DNA of 34,132 nt from CAZNYN01 sp964422205 (GCA_964422205.1 CAYRAI010000025.1:1-34132); one strand, 5' to 3'; numbered from the stretch's first letter, positions 25,178 through 34,062 are shown. Notes: generated from the letters alone by a model not told the origin. A program made the numbers and translations.

Positions 25178-26329
25178 CTATTTGTACTTCTGGTGCGCCG
25201 ATGATATCATGCAGCGGTCATAGCGCCCGTAGTAGAGCTGCTGCATGGCTTTTAGGGCATCTTCGTCCGAATAGGTGTATATGTGTTTGTTTGTCGCCCA
25301 ATTGTCGCTTACCATCCAGCCTGCGGCGAGTACGTTCTTTATCTCAAGAGCTCCCCACGGGTCATCGGGTGATGAATTTATCTTAACTTCCGCTGACGAT
25401 GGCTCCCAGCTATAATATCGCGTCTGTGAGTCGTAGTAGAGCATCTCCATGCTGCTGAAATCTGCTCCTTCCATGGAATATTTGTGCAGCAGACATCCGC
25501 CCCGTATCGTTACGGGATTCTCGCGACTCGCTTCCTCCTGCTCCATCTTATGCGACGGTTCGTTGTACTCTCCGATTTTTAGTTTTACGTCCAAGAGGCG
25601 AACCCCGCCCCTTTCAATAAAGCAGTGGGCGCTGTCATCGAGGCGGCTGACGGAAATGCGTTCACATATTTTTTGGGGAAGGCCGGATATTCCGCATCTC
25701 TCACGTATGCCTGCTATGATTTCGCGGACGAAAGACATCCTATTGTCAAAACTTCCTCCGTATCTGTCATTGCGGAAATTCATAGCGGGAGAGAGAAATT
25801 CGTTGATTAAATAGCCATGTGCTCCGTGCAGTTCTACGCCGTCGGCACCTGCCATCTGTGCATAGAGAGCCGCATCCACAAATTTCTCCGTAAGTTTTCG
25901 GCACTCATCAGCAGAAAGTTCGCGCGGGACAACCCCTCCTGTAAGCGGATTTTGAAGAGCAGAGGGCGCAACAGGCTGCTCTCCCGCAATAAGAGGAGAG
26001 GCTTCTCTGCCCGGGTGCTGAAGCTGAATAAATATTTTTGTCTCATACTTGTCTATTGCATCGGTAAGACGCTGTAATCCCGGGATATCAGAGATACGGC
26101 ACGCAGAAAGCTGACATGGGTCGCTTATGCCGGCTCCCTCCGTCACACGCGTCACTTCCGTGATTATGAGGCCTGCTCCTCCCGCGGCCCGCGCTTCGTA
26201 GAAAGCTATTATCTCATCTGTAACCCCGCCAGACGGCGCAGCAAGGTTTACTCCCATAGCCGGCATTACAACACGATTTGCAATGCGAAGGCATCCTATA
26301 GTCATCTCACTTTGAAGCCTGTCATACAT
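25178..26329 (-). pseudogene. Chimeric ORF: Old Yellow Enzyme N-terminus fused to acetoacetate-decarboxylase-like C-terminus
   Basis: The first about 210 residues are a typical NADH:flavin oxidoreductase barrel half (IANRVVMPAMGVNLA, GLIITEVTRVTEGAG, FIQLQHPGR, catalytic HGAHGYLINEFLSP, NDRYGGSFDNR). After GIRERCG, near 25690, the sequence changes to ISGLPQKICERISV ... CFIERGGVRLLDVKLKIGEY ... LEIKNVLAAGWMVSDNWA, which resembles the acetoacetate-decarboxylase (ADC) fold. The OYE barrel's second half and FMN phosphate site are missing, as is the ADC front. The join is in frame, so a 383-residue protein could be made, but neither enzyme is whole. AAGGAG lies eight bases before the ATG at 26329. 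The family of the second part is my inference. Confidence 0.75.
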
Positions 26330-26334
26330 GAGCA

Positions 26335-27395
26335 TCACTCCTTCATGGCATCGGGCGTTCTGAAATAGCGATGCAGCGCAATCCGAACAACCGCTTTTGA
26401 GAGCAGAGAGGCAAATATCACTCGTATCATGAAAAATTGGAAAAATTCAATTGACCAAAGCCGAAGAATGCCATTACAGACCAAAACGCAGCAAAGGAGA
26501 GCAATATTATCGGCATAGTAAGGACAAGAGCGAATTTCCACGGTTCGGACGGAAGCCTAAATACTCCTCCTCTTTGAGCTGTGTTCTTTGCACAGCACCC
26601 GGCTGACTCGGCTTGTGCTTTTATATTTTTTGCAATGGGATATGCCATGCGGGCTGTGACAATAAGCCCCAGTATTATTGCCGTTATGCCTACACCGGAG
26701 CTGGCCAGCGGGGCGATGATAACGTTATAGCCCTCTATTATTGTTCCTCCCGATAAAAGACCTACAAGCATATTAAAGCCAAAGTCATCGGTAACAGTGT
26801 TGAACCATTCTTTGAATACCGAGATGCGCGGCAGCTGGTTCTTAACGACAGAGCTTCCTCTCTGCTCACTATCGGAAGGAGCGGCACAGTCGGGCTGCAC
26901 GAAGCGCAGAATCGTAAACTCGATTATCTTTGCTGAAAGCAGAGAGGAATAGACAGCTTTCCAAAAAACGAGCTGAGGAAAACCGAAATATGTTATTCCG
27001 TAGAACTTAATCAAGATAAAGTTGGCAAGAGGGGTAAGTATTCCGAAAATAACGGCAAGAAGAGATGCCAGCATGAATTTATTTTTCGGCAGCTTCATGG
27101 CAAATGCACTTACCGGAACCACGGAAGGCAGAGCACCATTGCGCCTCATAGCCTCAATGCGCGGAACTAAAATGTACACGTCGGCAAATGACGTTATAAC
27201 GCCACAGAAAAGTGAATCTGTCAGCACACCTTTTAGGTCGATATCTCTTCCGTAATAAAATATAAAAATGCAAAGAACATTGACAGCGGCAGTAAGAAGG
27301 ATGATTGAGATATTGTCGGCATATGGCAGCCCCGCAGAAAATTTTTGACTGTTCTCCGATACGGAGCCGCTTTGAACATTCTTCTTTGAGGACAC
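26335..27395 (-). pseudogene. Multi-pass membrane protein of unknown family, frameshifted near its C-terminus
   Basis: The main frame (27395 to 26427) encodes about eight hydrophobic segments and ends abruptly at FGQLNFSNFS. Shifting by one base at the T-run around 26441-26445 restores EFFQFFMIRVIFASLLSKAV through RTPDAMKE. Its TGA at 26335 overlaps the next start, as expected in an operon. A single T lost from a homopolymer explains this. The start is GTG at 27395, with AGGAG eight bases upstream (GTG at 27404 overlaps that site). I do not recognise the family. Conserved-looking features are AFAMKLPKNKF, ITYFGFPQLVFWKAVYSSL and GLIVTARMAYPIAKNIKAQ. A transporter for the neighbouring redox enzymes is a guess from context. 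Confidence 0.7.
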
Positions 27396-27452
27396 GTCAA
27401 CCACTCCTATACTAAAAAAACGAAGAACTATAAAAGCTTCTTTTGTCTTTAA

Positions 27453-27482
27453 AGTATAGCTATGGGCAAGTACGTGCGGTAC
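27453..27482 (-). promoter_or_regulatory. Promoter with inverted repeat replacing the -35, upstream of the membrane protein
   Basis: On the minus strand TATACT (27458-27453) is a good -10. No -35 consensus is present. Its place is taken by the inverted repeat GTACCGCACGTAC (27482-27470). That arrangement fits activation by a LuxR-type protein, encoded immediately upstream. Confidence 0.45.
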
Positions 27483-27542
27483 ACCCTAAATATGACATTT
27501 TTGGGCTATTTCCAAATATAGGGAAAGATTTCCTCTCTGCTC

Positions 27543-28744
27543 TTAACATCCAATTTCATATATAGCCTTCATGTAAAGCTTTACGGTATTAAGAGATATG
27601 CCCATGCGGCGCGCAATCTCGGCATTGCCAAGGCCGCGCCATACAAGCCGCGCTGTTTGGTACTCGCGCAGTGTCAGCTCGTTTGTCAATTTAGTGCCGT
27701 AGAGAGTGTTATATAAAGATGTCCATCCCTTAACTATATCTTCTCCTGCCGTAACTATCTTTTTCACGATTTCAGGCTCTACGCTCTTCATAACTTTATC
27801 AAGGATACCTCCGAAGGAACGGCGATATTCGGCAAACGGAGCGCGTAAATTCCGTCGGGGCGCGCCAGTTCAAGAGCAGCCCGCAAATGCTCCTCTGAGC
27901 GGAGATCATCGCCGTTATCATGGAATCCCAGGGCTGCTATGATGCGCAGATATATCTCCGCCACAAGAGCTCCTTCTGCACGGCACTGAGAGATGAATGG
28001 GCCTGCGACAGCGGCAAGAGCATCGGCGCGGCCGTTTATATAGAGGTGTTTGAGATACACATAGCGAGCGGGCGGATAAGAATCCAAAGGCAAGTTAGAC
28101 CAATCGCCTCTGCAAAACCACTCGGGAAAATCCTCGTCAACAAATATGGCACTCTCAAACATGGCAAGGTTAAATTCAATCTGTGCCAAATCGTCCAAAG
28201 AATCGTAATCCGTCTTGAGAATAATATCCCGAGCTCTGCGCCACAGCGGCGCATCGCCTGTATAAAGAGCTTTAAGAGCGAGTATGTGAGCCAGACATAT
28301 GCGAGTATCAAAGCAGCACTCCTCTTTCAGAAGCTCTTCTGCGATATGAACCGCGCTCTCCATGTCAAATCTGTAATAGCAAAGGCACGCTTCAAAGAGG
28401 CGCGACGCAGCAGGAGAGCTCTTCCTCAGCATTTCAAGAGTCTGCTCCGCACTCCCCGGGCGGCTGTAAGCACGGCTCATTATGAATATCGGGCATCTGT
28501 AAGGCAAAGAGTGGCAGACAGAGGATTGAGCAAAAACACCTTTCCCGCTGCGGCCTGAAATTTCTCCGTCAGCAGGTATCATCCATGAGCGCTGATATTT
28601 TACGGCACCCTCTATGCGTCCCTCGCTGCACAGCCTTTGCAGAGTTCGCTTTGAAAGCCCGAATTTTATTGATGCTTCGTCTATTGAGATATGTTCCAAC
28701 CCTCTCTCACCCTCCGCAGAAGCACAGCATATAAAGTTCCGCAC
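27543..28744 (-). pseudogene. LuxR-type regulator with N-terminal HTH_17-like domain, split by a frameshift
   Basis: Two overlapping ORFs (28744-27788 and 27791-27543) read as one protein if the frame changes near 27840-27845. The second frame continues APFAEYRRSFGGILDKVMKS into the next ORF. The N-terminus has an excisionase/HTH_17-like motif (SIDEASIKFGLSKRTLQRLC). The middle is helical and TPR/MalT-like (about 90-300). The end is a LuxR HTH (LTLREYQTARLVWRGLGNAE, then IARRMGISLNTVKLYM). The lesion is two extra bases in a GCGC run or one lost base. A TTG at 28699 after GGAGGG may be the real start. It probably controlled the adjacent membrane-protein/OYE operon. Confidence 0.7.
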
Positions 28745-28870
28745 ACTTTAGATATTTTAAAGGCAAGAGAAAGAAAAGTTAAGAGAAGTACCGCTTAAAG
28801 AGTCGATTCTGCCCTTTGCTGTCACAGAATAAAACAATATGGACCGGAAGCAGAATTTGTTCCTGAGGAT

Positions 28871-28907
28871 AAGCCGTAAGCACCGGCTTAGACGGTGCTT
28901 ACGGCTT
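28871..28907. terminator. Perfect 15-bp hairpin
   Basis: AAGCCGTAAGCACCG (28871-28885) is fully complementary to CGGTGCTTACGGCTT (28893-28907), with a 7-nt loop. The T-run is weak (TTTGT on plus). It lies between decayed coding blocks, so it is probably an old terminator or an intergenic repeat. Confidence 0.55.
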
Positions 28908-28920
28908 TGTACCCATAGGA

Positions 28921-28948
28921 ACGGGGCCCGCATTTCTGCGAGCCCCGT
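28921..28948. terminator. Second GC-rich hairpin
   Basis: ACGGGGC-C-CGCA pairs with TGCG-A-GCCCCGT around a short loop, followed by CTTT. It starts 13 bp after the 15-bp hairpin. Confidence 0.5.
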
Positions 28949-29295
28949 CTTTGAGCTTATACCCGCTGATGCAGCCATATCAGCTGAGGCAAGCTCCGAA
29001 AAATACACTAATTTAAGAATTGAGGTCAGCCGCCTGCGATGCTTTGCCTTTGCCGCAGCGATCGGCAGGATTGCCAATAGCGCCAAGCCGGCGAAGGTGC
29101 GCGCTATCACCGTTGCAACACCGCCCTGCAGTTTCCACGGTGCGGCGTCTGGATCTATGGTATAGGCTACGACGACATCATTGAATGTATCGCATGAGGT
29201 TATGTCCACGCTCTTTCCGGTTGCCCACTTGCCGCAGAATGCGGACGGGCCAGCGTTCTTTAAGAGAGCCCAGTGTGTATTCTCACCATGAATAG

Positions 29296-29598
29296 TTAGT
29301 TGGTCATATATTCTCCGTTGAACAGTTGTTCAAGCGCGCGGGGGCCGCCTGCCAGGAAGTCAAAGTAATCGCAGTCTATCTTTTTTACATTAACTGCTAT
29401 GCTCCTGTACTGCTTGATTATTACGTCACAGGCTCCCACGCTGTTTAAAGTTTCATTCATGGAGGAGAAGAACGTGTGAATCTGCCTGAGTTTTGATGAA
29501 TCATAGACTTCATTCTCCCACAGGCGGGAAGATATTTCTTCCATTGAAATAGACGAACCGTATTTATCAATCAGACAGGCAAACAGTTCTTTTGCACT
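29296..29598 (-). pseudogene. Remnant of a BTAD-type (SARP-like) response regulator output domain
   Basis: About 100 residues read AKELFACLIDKYGSSISMEE, then SRLWENEVYDSSKLRQIHTF, VIIKQYRSIAVNVKKIDCDY and FLAGGPRALEQLFNGEYMTN. This is the winged-helix plus BTAD pattern with the hallmark CDY.FLAG. The receiver domain is missing at the 5' side, where the DNA runs into the LysR 3' end. At the 3' side a tandem AACT duplication (29294-29301) creates the stop. Removing it gives NYSW, the expected continuation, but a TGA follows at once. The gene is doubly disabled. Confidence 0.65.
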
Positions 29599-30517
29599 GC
29601 ACCGTGAGGCGTATCATCGCTTCTTTTGCGGGCAAATCTTCGCTCTTTGTCTTCCGTGCCATATTAGTAAAAATAGCCGCAGCTTCTGTCATATATTTAT
29701 TTTTGTGGAAGGCTAGGGAGAATACTCTGTCCCACTCATGCTCAGGACTGTATATCGCGCGAACGGTTCCGTTTTTTAAGTGTTCAGCCAGCAGCCTCAC
29801 CGATGAGACTCCTATGCAGTTTTCTTCTCTTACCGCTCTTAGTGTGGCATCAAAACAGGCAACTTCCCACTTTATTTTGAGCTTCCTGCGGCGCTCTTTG
29901 ACAAATTCTTCAAATATCTCTCTCGTTCCGCTTCCTTTTTCCCTCATAACAAAATTTTCGCAGCAGATTTCATCAAGAGATATTTCATCGAAGCCGGCGA
30001 ATCTGTGAGAGTCTGAGCAGAAGAGCACTACAAAATCATCCATGAGCTTCCGCACCTCTATCTCACGGCTCTTTATTTTGCCCTCTACTATTGCCATGTC
30101 AAGCTCTGCATTCAAGAGCATCTTCTCTATCGTCTCTGTATTATTGACATAGCTGTATATCTCGGTCTGAGGAGCAATGGCCGAAAATTTCTTCAATATT
30201 CCAGGCATTACGCACATTCCTACTGTAACGGAAGAACCTACTCTGAGTCTTGCCGGGCACTTTTCCGGAGACATTTCATATTCGAGATTTTCAAAGGAGG
30301 CGAGAACCTTATCCGCATGAAGCAGAAGCTTTGCGCCTGTTTCCGTAAGAAAGAGTTTCTTGGGCATACGCTCTAAGAGCCTTGTGCCGTAATGCTGCTC
30401 AAGTTCACGTATAGCCTGACTGACAGCAGGCTGAGAGACGTGAAGAAGAATTGCGGCTTCGCTCATTTTGCCGCACTCGGCAACAGTTTTAAAAACCTTC
30501 AGATGGTTAAGTGTCAT
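29567..30517 (-). CDS. LysR family transcriptional regulator
   Basis: About 316 residues with an intact N-terminal winged HTH (MTLNHLKVFKTVAECGKMSE then AAILLHVSQPAVSQAIRELE) and a LysR substrate-binding domain (about 90-290: LRVGSSVTVGMCVMPGIL, LDMAIVEGKI, FVMREKGSGTREIFEEF). The pattern resembles CysL/YeiE-type members. I start at the ATG at 30517, with GGAG upstream, rather than 30568. The last residues (CKRTVCLSD) are encoded by DNA that in another frame belongs to the BTAD remnant, so the natural C-terminus was probably replaced by a deletion. The core fold is unaffected. No clear target: it is divergent from the hut-like cluster. Confidence 0.85.
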   Translation of the reverse strand: MTLNHLKVFKTVAECGKMSEAAILLHVSQPAVSQAIRELEQHYGTRLLERMPKKLFLTETGAKLLLHADKVLASFENLEYEMSPEKCPARLRVGSSVTVGMCVMPGILKKFSAIAPQTEIYSYVNNTETIEKMLLNAELDMAIVEGKIKSREIEVRKLMDDFVVLFCSDSHRFAGFDEISLDEICCENFVMREKGSGTREIFEEFVKERRRKLKIKWEVACFDATLRAVREENCIGVSSVRLLAEHLKNGTVRAIYSPEHEWDRVFSLAFHKNKYMTEAAAIFTNMARKTKSEDLPAKEAMIRLTVQCKRTVCLSD

Positions 30518-30641
30518 AGAGACATCTCCATATAATATTTTCTTATAGACTCTATTGTATATTATCACTTTTGTTTATTTTATAAAATCAGGACTTTAGT
30601 TTTTTTGTTTACGAGGCGGCTGTTATCAAGGCTTTGTCAAA

Positions 30642-30686
30642 AAGCAAGGTACTGCATCTCCAATTGGGATGTGCCGCACCTTGCTC
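30642..30686 (-). terminator. Orphan terminator-like hairpin
   Basis: AGCAAGGT (30643-30650) pairs with ACCTTGCT (30678-30685), with an inner CATC.CC/GG.ATG stem. On the minus strand it runs into TTTTTGAC. No minus-strand gene lies upstream of it now, so it may mark a gene lost where the truncated hutI begins. Confidence 0.5.
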
Positions 30687-30826
30687 CGAAATCGGCAGCA
30701 GTTATTATTTGATGTTCCGCTCACAGCACTGAGCATGAGGAGTGTGTCAAAACCGGGAAGCATCCTGTATTTGTTGTAATTTTATTGTACCGCCGTCTCT
30801 ATAATCCAAACTGAGAAACAGTCAGA

Positions 30827-30840
30827 GTACAAAATTGTAC
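30827..30840 (+). promoter_or_regulatory. Palindrome GTACAA-AA-TTGTAC upstream of the histidine-degradation genes
   Basis: An inverted repeat with 6-bp arms, 30 bp before the first start codon and 22 bp after a TATAAT at 30800-30805. A half site TTGTAC lies at 30785-30790. Its position downstream of the -10 suits a repressor operator. Confidence 0.4.
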
Positions 30841-30869
30841 AATCCAAGTGAGCGGAGGTAATGTATATT

Positions 30870-31778
30870 ATGTTCTTTTGCAGACAGACAGGCAATAGAA
30901 AAAGACTTTTCGCGGCTTTTTCAGCGCTGCTGGCGGCCGGTATTTACTTCGGACCGCAGATAGCGGATGCCATAGAGACAGGCGGCAAGCGTCCGGGAGA
31001 GATGAACCAGCTTAAAGTCAACAAGCTACTGGCAGAACGCCTGCCGATAGAGATATCTTCAACATTCCTCGGTGCGCACGGCTGGCCGCCCGATGTCGAA
31101 AAAGAGCGCTACATCGATATACTTATAAATGAAATGATACCGGCCGCGGGCGAATCCGGACTTGCCGAGTGCTGCAATATATGGTGCGATACTGGGCATT
31201 ATGAAGCGGATGAGTGCCGCAGAATTTTACAGGCAGGACGCGATAACGGCATGGAGCCGAAAATCCATGCCGGAGCATATTCATACATAGGAGGAGAAGA
31301 CCTCGCCGCAGAGATGGGAATGTACTCCGCAGACCACTTGAACTACACGCCTAAGTCGGCTCTGAAAAAACTGGCGGAGGCAAAAGTGCCTGGCGTCGTG
31401 CTCCCAGGGATAGATTTTACCGTAAACCACCCGTTGTTCTTCGATCCGAGACAGATGTATAAGGCAGGACTGGAGCTCGGAATGGCGACAAACTGCTGTC
31501 CCGGATGCTGGTGCACCTCCATGCCCTTCATAATCTCACTTGCCTGCCGACAGCACCGCATGTCTCCCGCTATGGCTCTGCGCGCAGCCACATTCGGAAG
31601 TGCCAAGGCACTTAAGAGGGACAAAACTATAGGCTCGCTTGAAGCGGGAAAACAGGCAGACATACTCATACTTGATATTCCGACATACGAAGATATCGCA
31701 TACCGCCTCGGTCAGAACCCAATAGAAACCGTCATTAAAAAAGGCAGAGTAACTGTAAGCGGCGGCAGAATGCTGTAG
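30870..31778 (+). pseudogene. hutI: N-terminally replaced imidazolonepropionase fragment
   Basis: From about residue 45 onward this is HutI: EISSTFLGAHGWPP, NIWCDTGHYEADE, PKIHAGAYSYIGGEDLA, SADHLNYTP, VVLPGIDFTVNHP, GSLEAGKQADILILDIP. HutI hydrolyses imidazolone-5-propionate to formiminoglutamate and is about 415 residues. Here some 110-150 N-terminal residues, including the metal-binding HxH strand, are missing. They are replaced by a short hydrophobic segment (LFAAFSALLAAGIYFG) that looks like a signal anchor from another gene. Activity is very unlikely. GGAGG is 11 bases before the ATG at 30870 and almost abuts the ATG at 30861. It still heads the cluster with the two intact formimino genes. 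Confidence 0.75.
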
Positions 31779-31814
31779 CTGCGAAATATAAATAGACAAG
31801 TTGGAGGAATAAGG

Positions 31815-32381
31815 ATGTTTTACGAAGTTATTGACAAAATAATGGACAGCAAAGATACGACCGTAGGCGGAGGCTCCGCATCCGCAGCAGCCGGCGCAAT
31901 GGCGGCAGGACTCGTAGGAATGGTCGCACGCCTTTCATTAGGCAAAGATTACGGGCTTACGGATGAAAGATATCTTGCCATAGCGGAAGAGCTTGACGGT
32001 TACACAGCAGCGCTTAAAGACGGAGCTGTCGAAGATACAAAATCGTACCTCGGAATCAAGGCCTCTTTCGGACTGCCCAAAACAACGGTCGAAGAAAAAG
32101 CCGCACGCCGTGCCGCAATAGAAGCGGCGGCAGTTCAGGCCGCCACAGTTCCTCTAACAAACGGAAGAATGGCTCTTAAGATATACGAGATATGCAAAGA
32201 GATGGAGGGACGCTTTAATTCTGCGGCGGGTTCAGACATGGAAGCCGGCATCATGCTTGCAAAAATGGCCATAGTCGATACCGCTCTCAACATTGAAGCA
32301 AACCTTTCTCTCATTAAAACTCCCGAGATAAATGCAATGTTTGCAGCTAACGCGGAGATACTTAAAAATTCTGTTAAATAA
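31815..32381 (+). CDS. Formimidoyltetrahydrofolate cyclodeaminase
   Basis: A 188-residue stand-alone cyclodeaminase with the family glycine-rich start TTVGGGSASAAAGAMAAGLV and the MVARLSLGK stretch. It converts 5-formimidoyl-THF to 5,10-methenyl-THF and ammonia. GGAGG lies nine bases before the ATG. It lies 36 bp after the hutI fragment and 38 bp before the formimidoyltransferase, its usual partner. Animals and some bacteria fuse these two; here they are separate genes, as in many fermenters. Confidence 0.9.
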   Translation: MFYEVIDKIMDSKDTTVGGGSASAAAGAMAAGLVGMVARLSLGKDYGLTDERYLAIAEELDGYTAALKDGAVEDTKSYLGIKASFGLPKTTVEEKAARRAAIEAAAVQAATVPLTNGRMALKIYEICKEMEGRFNSAAGSDMEAGIMLAKMAIVDTALNIEANLSLIKTPEINAMFAANAEILKNSVK

Positions 32382-32419
32382 CAATATTATTCGATGATAC
32401 TGAAAGGTGAGATTACCTC

Positions 32420-33313
32420 ATGGCAAAAATATTGCTTTGTGAGCTTAATGTAAGTGACGGAAGAGATATTGCAAAAATAGAAAGAATCACAAATACGCTG
32501 AAAAGCAGCCCGGACATCACTATAATGGACATCGACTCAGACGCTGACCACAATAGATCAGTCTACACTTGGATCGGCGAGCCCGAAGCGGTACTTGCCG
32601 GAGCAATGAACATCACAAAAGCCGCAGTTGCCGAAATAGACATGAGCACACATCACGGAAGCCACCCTAGACAAGGTGCTGTCGACGTTGTCCCCTTTGT
32701 CCCGGTAAGAAACGTAGACAAGGAAGAAGCTCTTGAAATTGCCCACAGATATGGCAAATTTCTGGGAGGACTCGGTGTCCCCGTCTTCTACTACGAAGAA
32801 GCGGCGACAAAACCCTCACGCCAGAACCTTGTGGACATACGAAAAGGTCAGTACGAGGCTCTTCCCGAAAAAATGCAGAACGAAGAGTGGAGACCGGATG
32901 AAGGACCATTCGCGTTTGTGCCTAAGTCAGGCGCTACGGTAACGGGAGTGCGCTTTCCACTTGTTGCATACAATGTAAACCTCCGCACCGACGACATCGA
33001 AATAGCAAAGGCAATCGCCAAGAGAATGCGCTTCTCCACAGGCGGACTCCGCTACTGCCGCGCCATAGGGCTTTCCCTTGAAGAGAGAGGCATGGTACAG
33101 GTATCCATGAACCTTACCAACTTTGAAAAGACACCGATTCCAGTTGTCTATGACCTCATCAAATCACTTGCTGACAGCTATGGCGTGGGTATTGCCGAAG
33201 CCGAACTTGTCGGCCCCCTTCCCCTTGCGGCACTCGAGGAAGTCATCCGCCACTCTCTCCGAGTCCGCAGCTTCAACATGGAGCAGATAATAGAAACCCA
33301 TCTTCTGGGCTAA
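32420..33313 (+). CDS. Glutamate formimidoyltransferase
   Basis: A 297-residue enzyme with the formiminotransferase N- and C-subdomains. Key sequence includes DHNRSVYTWIGEPEAV, then EIDMSTHHGSHPRQGAVDVV, which holds the catalytic histidine, and PFVPVRNV. It transfers the formimino group of N-formiminoglutamate to tetrahydrofolate, releasing glutamate and feeding the cyclodeaminase. This is the last step pair of anaerobic histidine degradation and yields one-carbon units. An AAAGGTGAG site precedes the ATG. It is the last gene of the cluster, before a long hairpin. Confidence 0.92.
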   Translation: MAKILLCELNVSDGRDIAKIERITNTLKSSPDITIMDIDSDADHNRSVYTWIGEPEAVLAGAMNITKAAVAEIDMSTHHGSHPRQGAVDVVPFVPVRNVDKEEALEIAHRYGKFLGGLGVPVFYYEEAATKPSRQNLVDIRKGQYEALPEKMQNEEWRPDEGPFAFVPKSGATVTGVRFPLVAYNVNLRTDDIEIAKAIAKRMRFSTGGLRYCRAIGLSLEERGMVQVSMNLTNFEKTPIPVVYDLIKSLADSYGVGIAEAELVGPLPLAALEEVIRHSLRVRSFNMEQIIETHLLG

Positions 33314-33325
33314 CCGAAAGAAACA

Positions 33326-33395
33326 CGCCTCGCAGGATAGACTCCATATATGCCTGGGACTTTCTATCGTCTAAGCATAAATATCCTGCGAGGCG
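33326..33395 (+). terminator. Large hairpin closing the histidine-degradation cluster
   Basis: CGCCTCGCAGGATA (33326-33339) is a perfect 14-bp complement of TATCCTGCGAGGCG (33382-33395). The 42-nt loop contains a TTCTATC that could also pair with the GATAGA at the stem top. Only a short T-run (CCTCTTTG) follows. It starts 12 bp after the transferase stop. Confidence 0.6.
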
Positions 33396-33399
33396 CCTC

Positions 33400-34060
33400 T
33401 TTGCACCACAATGCCAATATCAAAAACCGATGATACTAAAACAAAATTACCGGTAATAGATACAAGGTGTAGCTTACTGGTATAGAAGGTAAAATGGTCG
33501 TTGCTGAAAACTGTTTTTCCAGAATTTAAATCCAAACTTTTTCCGCGTTTAGGTACTATCCCTGGGGCTGTCTATATATCACGCCTAAGCAGGCTCAGGA
33601 TTTTATCTGTCTTCTTGGTTCTCAAAGCTGTCTCCAACTTCTTACCCTGTTGCTGTTTGCGTAGTCCGTATAGAAAGAAAAGACAATCTTTTACAGAATA
33701 TCTGTGGAGCATATCCGCTTCTTTCATACGAATGTAAACCTGTATATCATAATCAAAGATATATGCTTCAAAAAGGCCCAGCTTGACGCTCCATACTCAA
33801 GATCGGCAACTGGAACAGCAAGAACAATGGCAGATTTCTTTGCAATAAAGCCATCCTCAGTAATACGTCCTAAATCCCCCCGTAATCTTCCAATCCTGCT
33901 TTCTCTCTTTATCATATACAGTACTTCTCTCATACAAATAAAACTTTCCGTTATTCTCTTTAATTTACTTACAAGGTTCCTTAAAAGCTTGTACCCAATC
34001 AGAAGGGCCATAAGCATCCATCTAATAGTTCGTACCAGGTACTATGATTTAATACAAAAG
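33400..34060. other. No supported gene
   Basis: Several open frames up to 125 codons occur on both strands. None has a ribosome binding site with a recognisable protein pattern, and codon use is erratic. The minus-strand frame near 33724-34017 (RIGRLRGDLGRITEDGFIAK) is the most protein-like and may be a fragment of a lost gene, possibly transposase-related, but I cannot name it. Confidence 0.4.
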
Positions 34061-34062
34061 AT

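Larger units (their letters stand above)
28757..29290 (-). other. Unrecognised fragment with one membrane helix
   Basis: An open minus-strand frame from about 29290 reads NTHWALLKNAGPSAFCGKWA and later DTFNDVVVAYTIDPDAAPWK. It then runs through a hydrophobic helix (VIARTFAGLALLAILPIAAA) and a basic stop-transfer KAKHRRR. This looks like the end of a membrane-anchored extracytoplasmic protein, but I know no family. No start signal is visible. The rest of the frame, below about 29000, runs through two strong hairpins and is probably not coding. Confidence 0.4.

Noticed and set aside
33724..34017. Possible transposase fragment on the minus strand
   Set aside because: No DDE-type or recognisable transposase motif and no clear terminal inverted repeats, so I did not call a mobile element.
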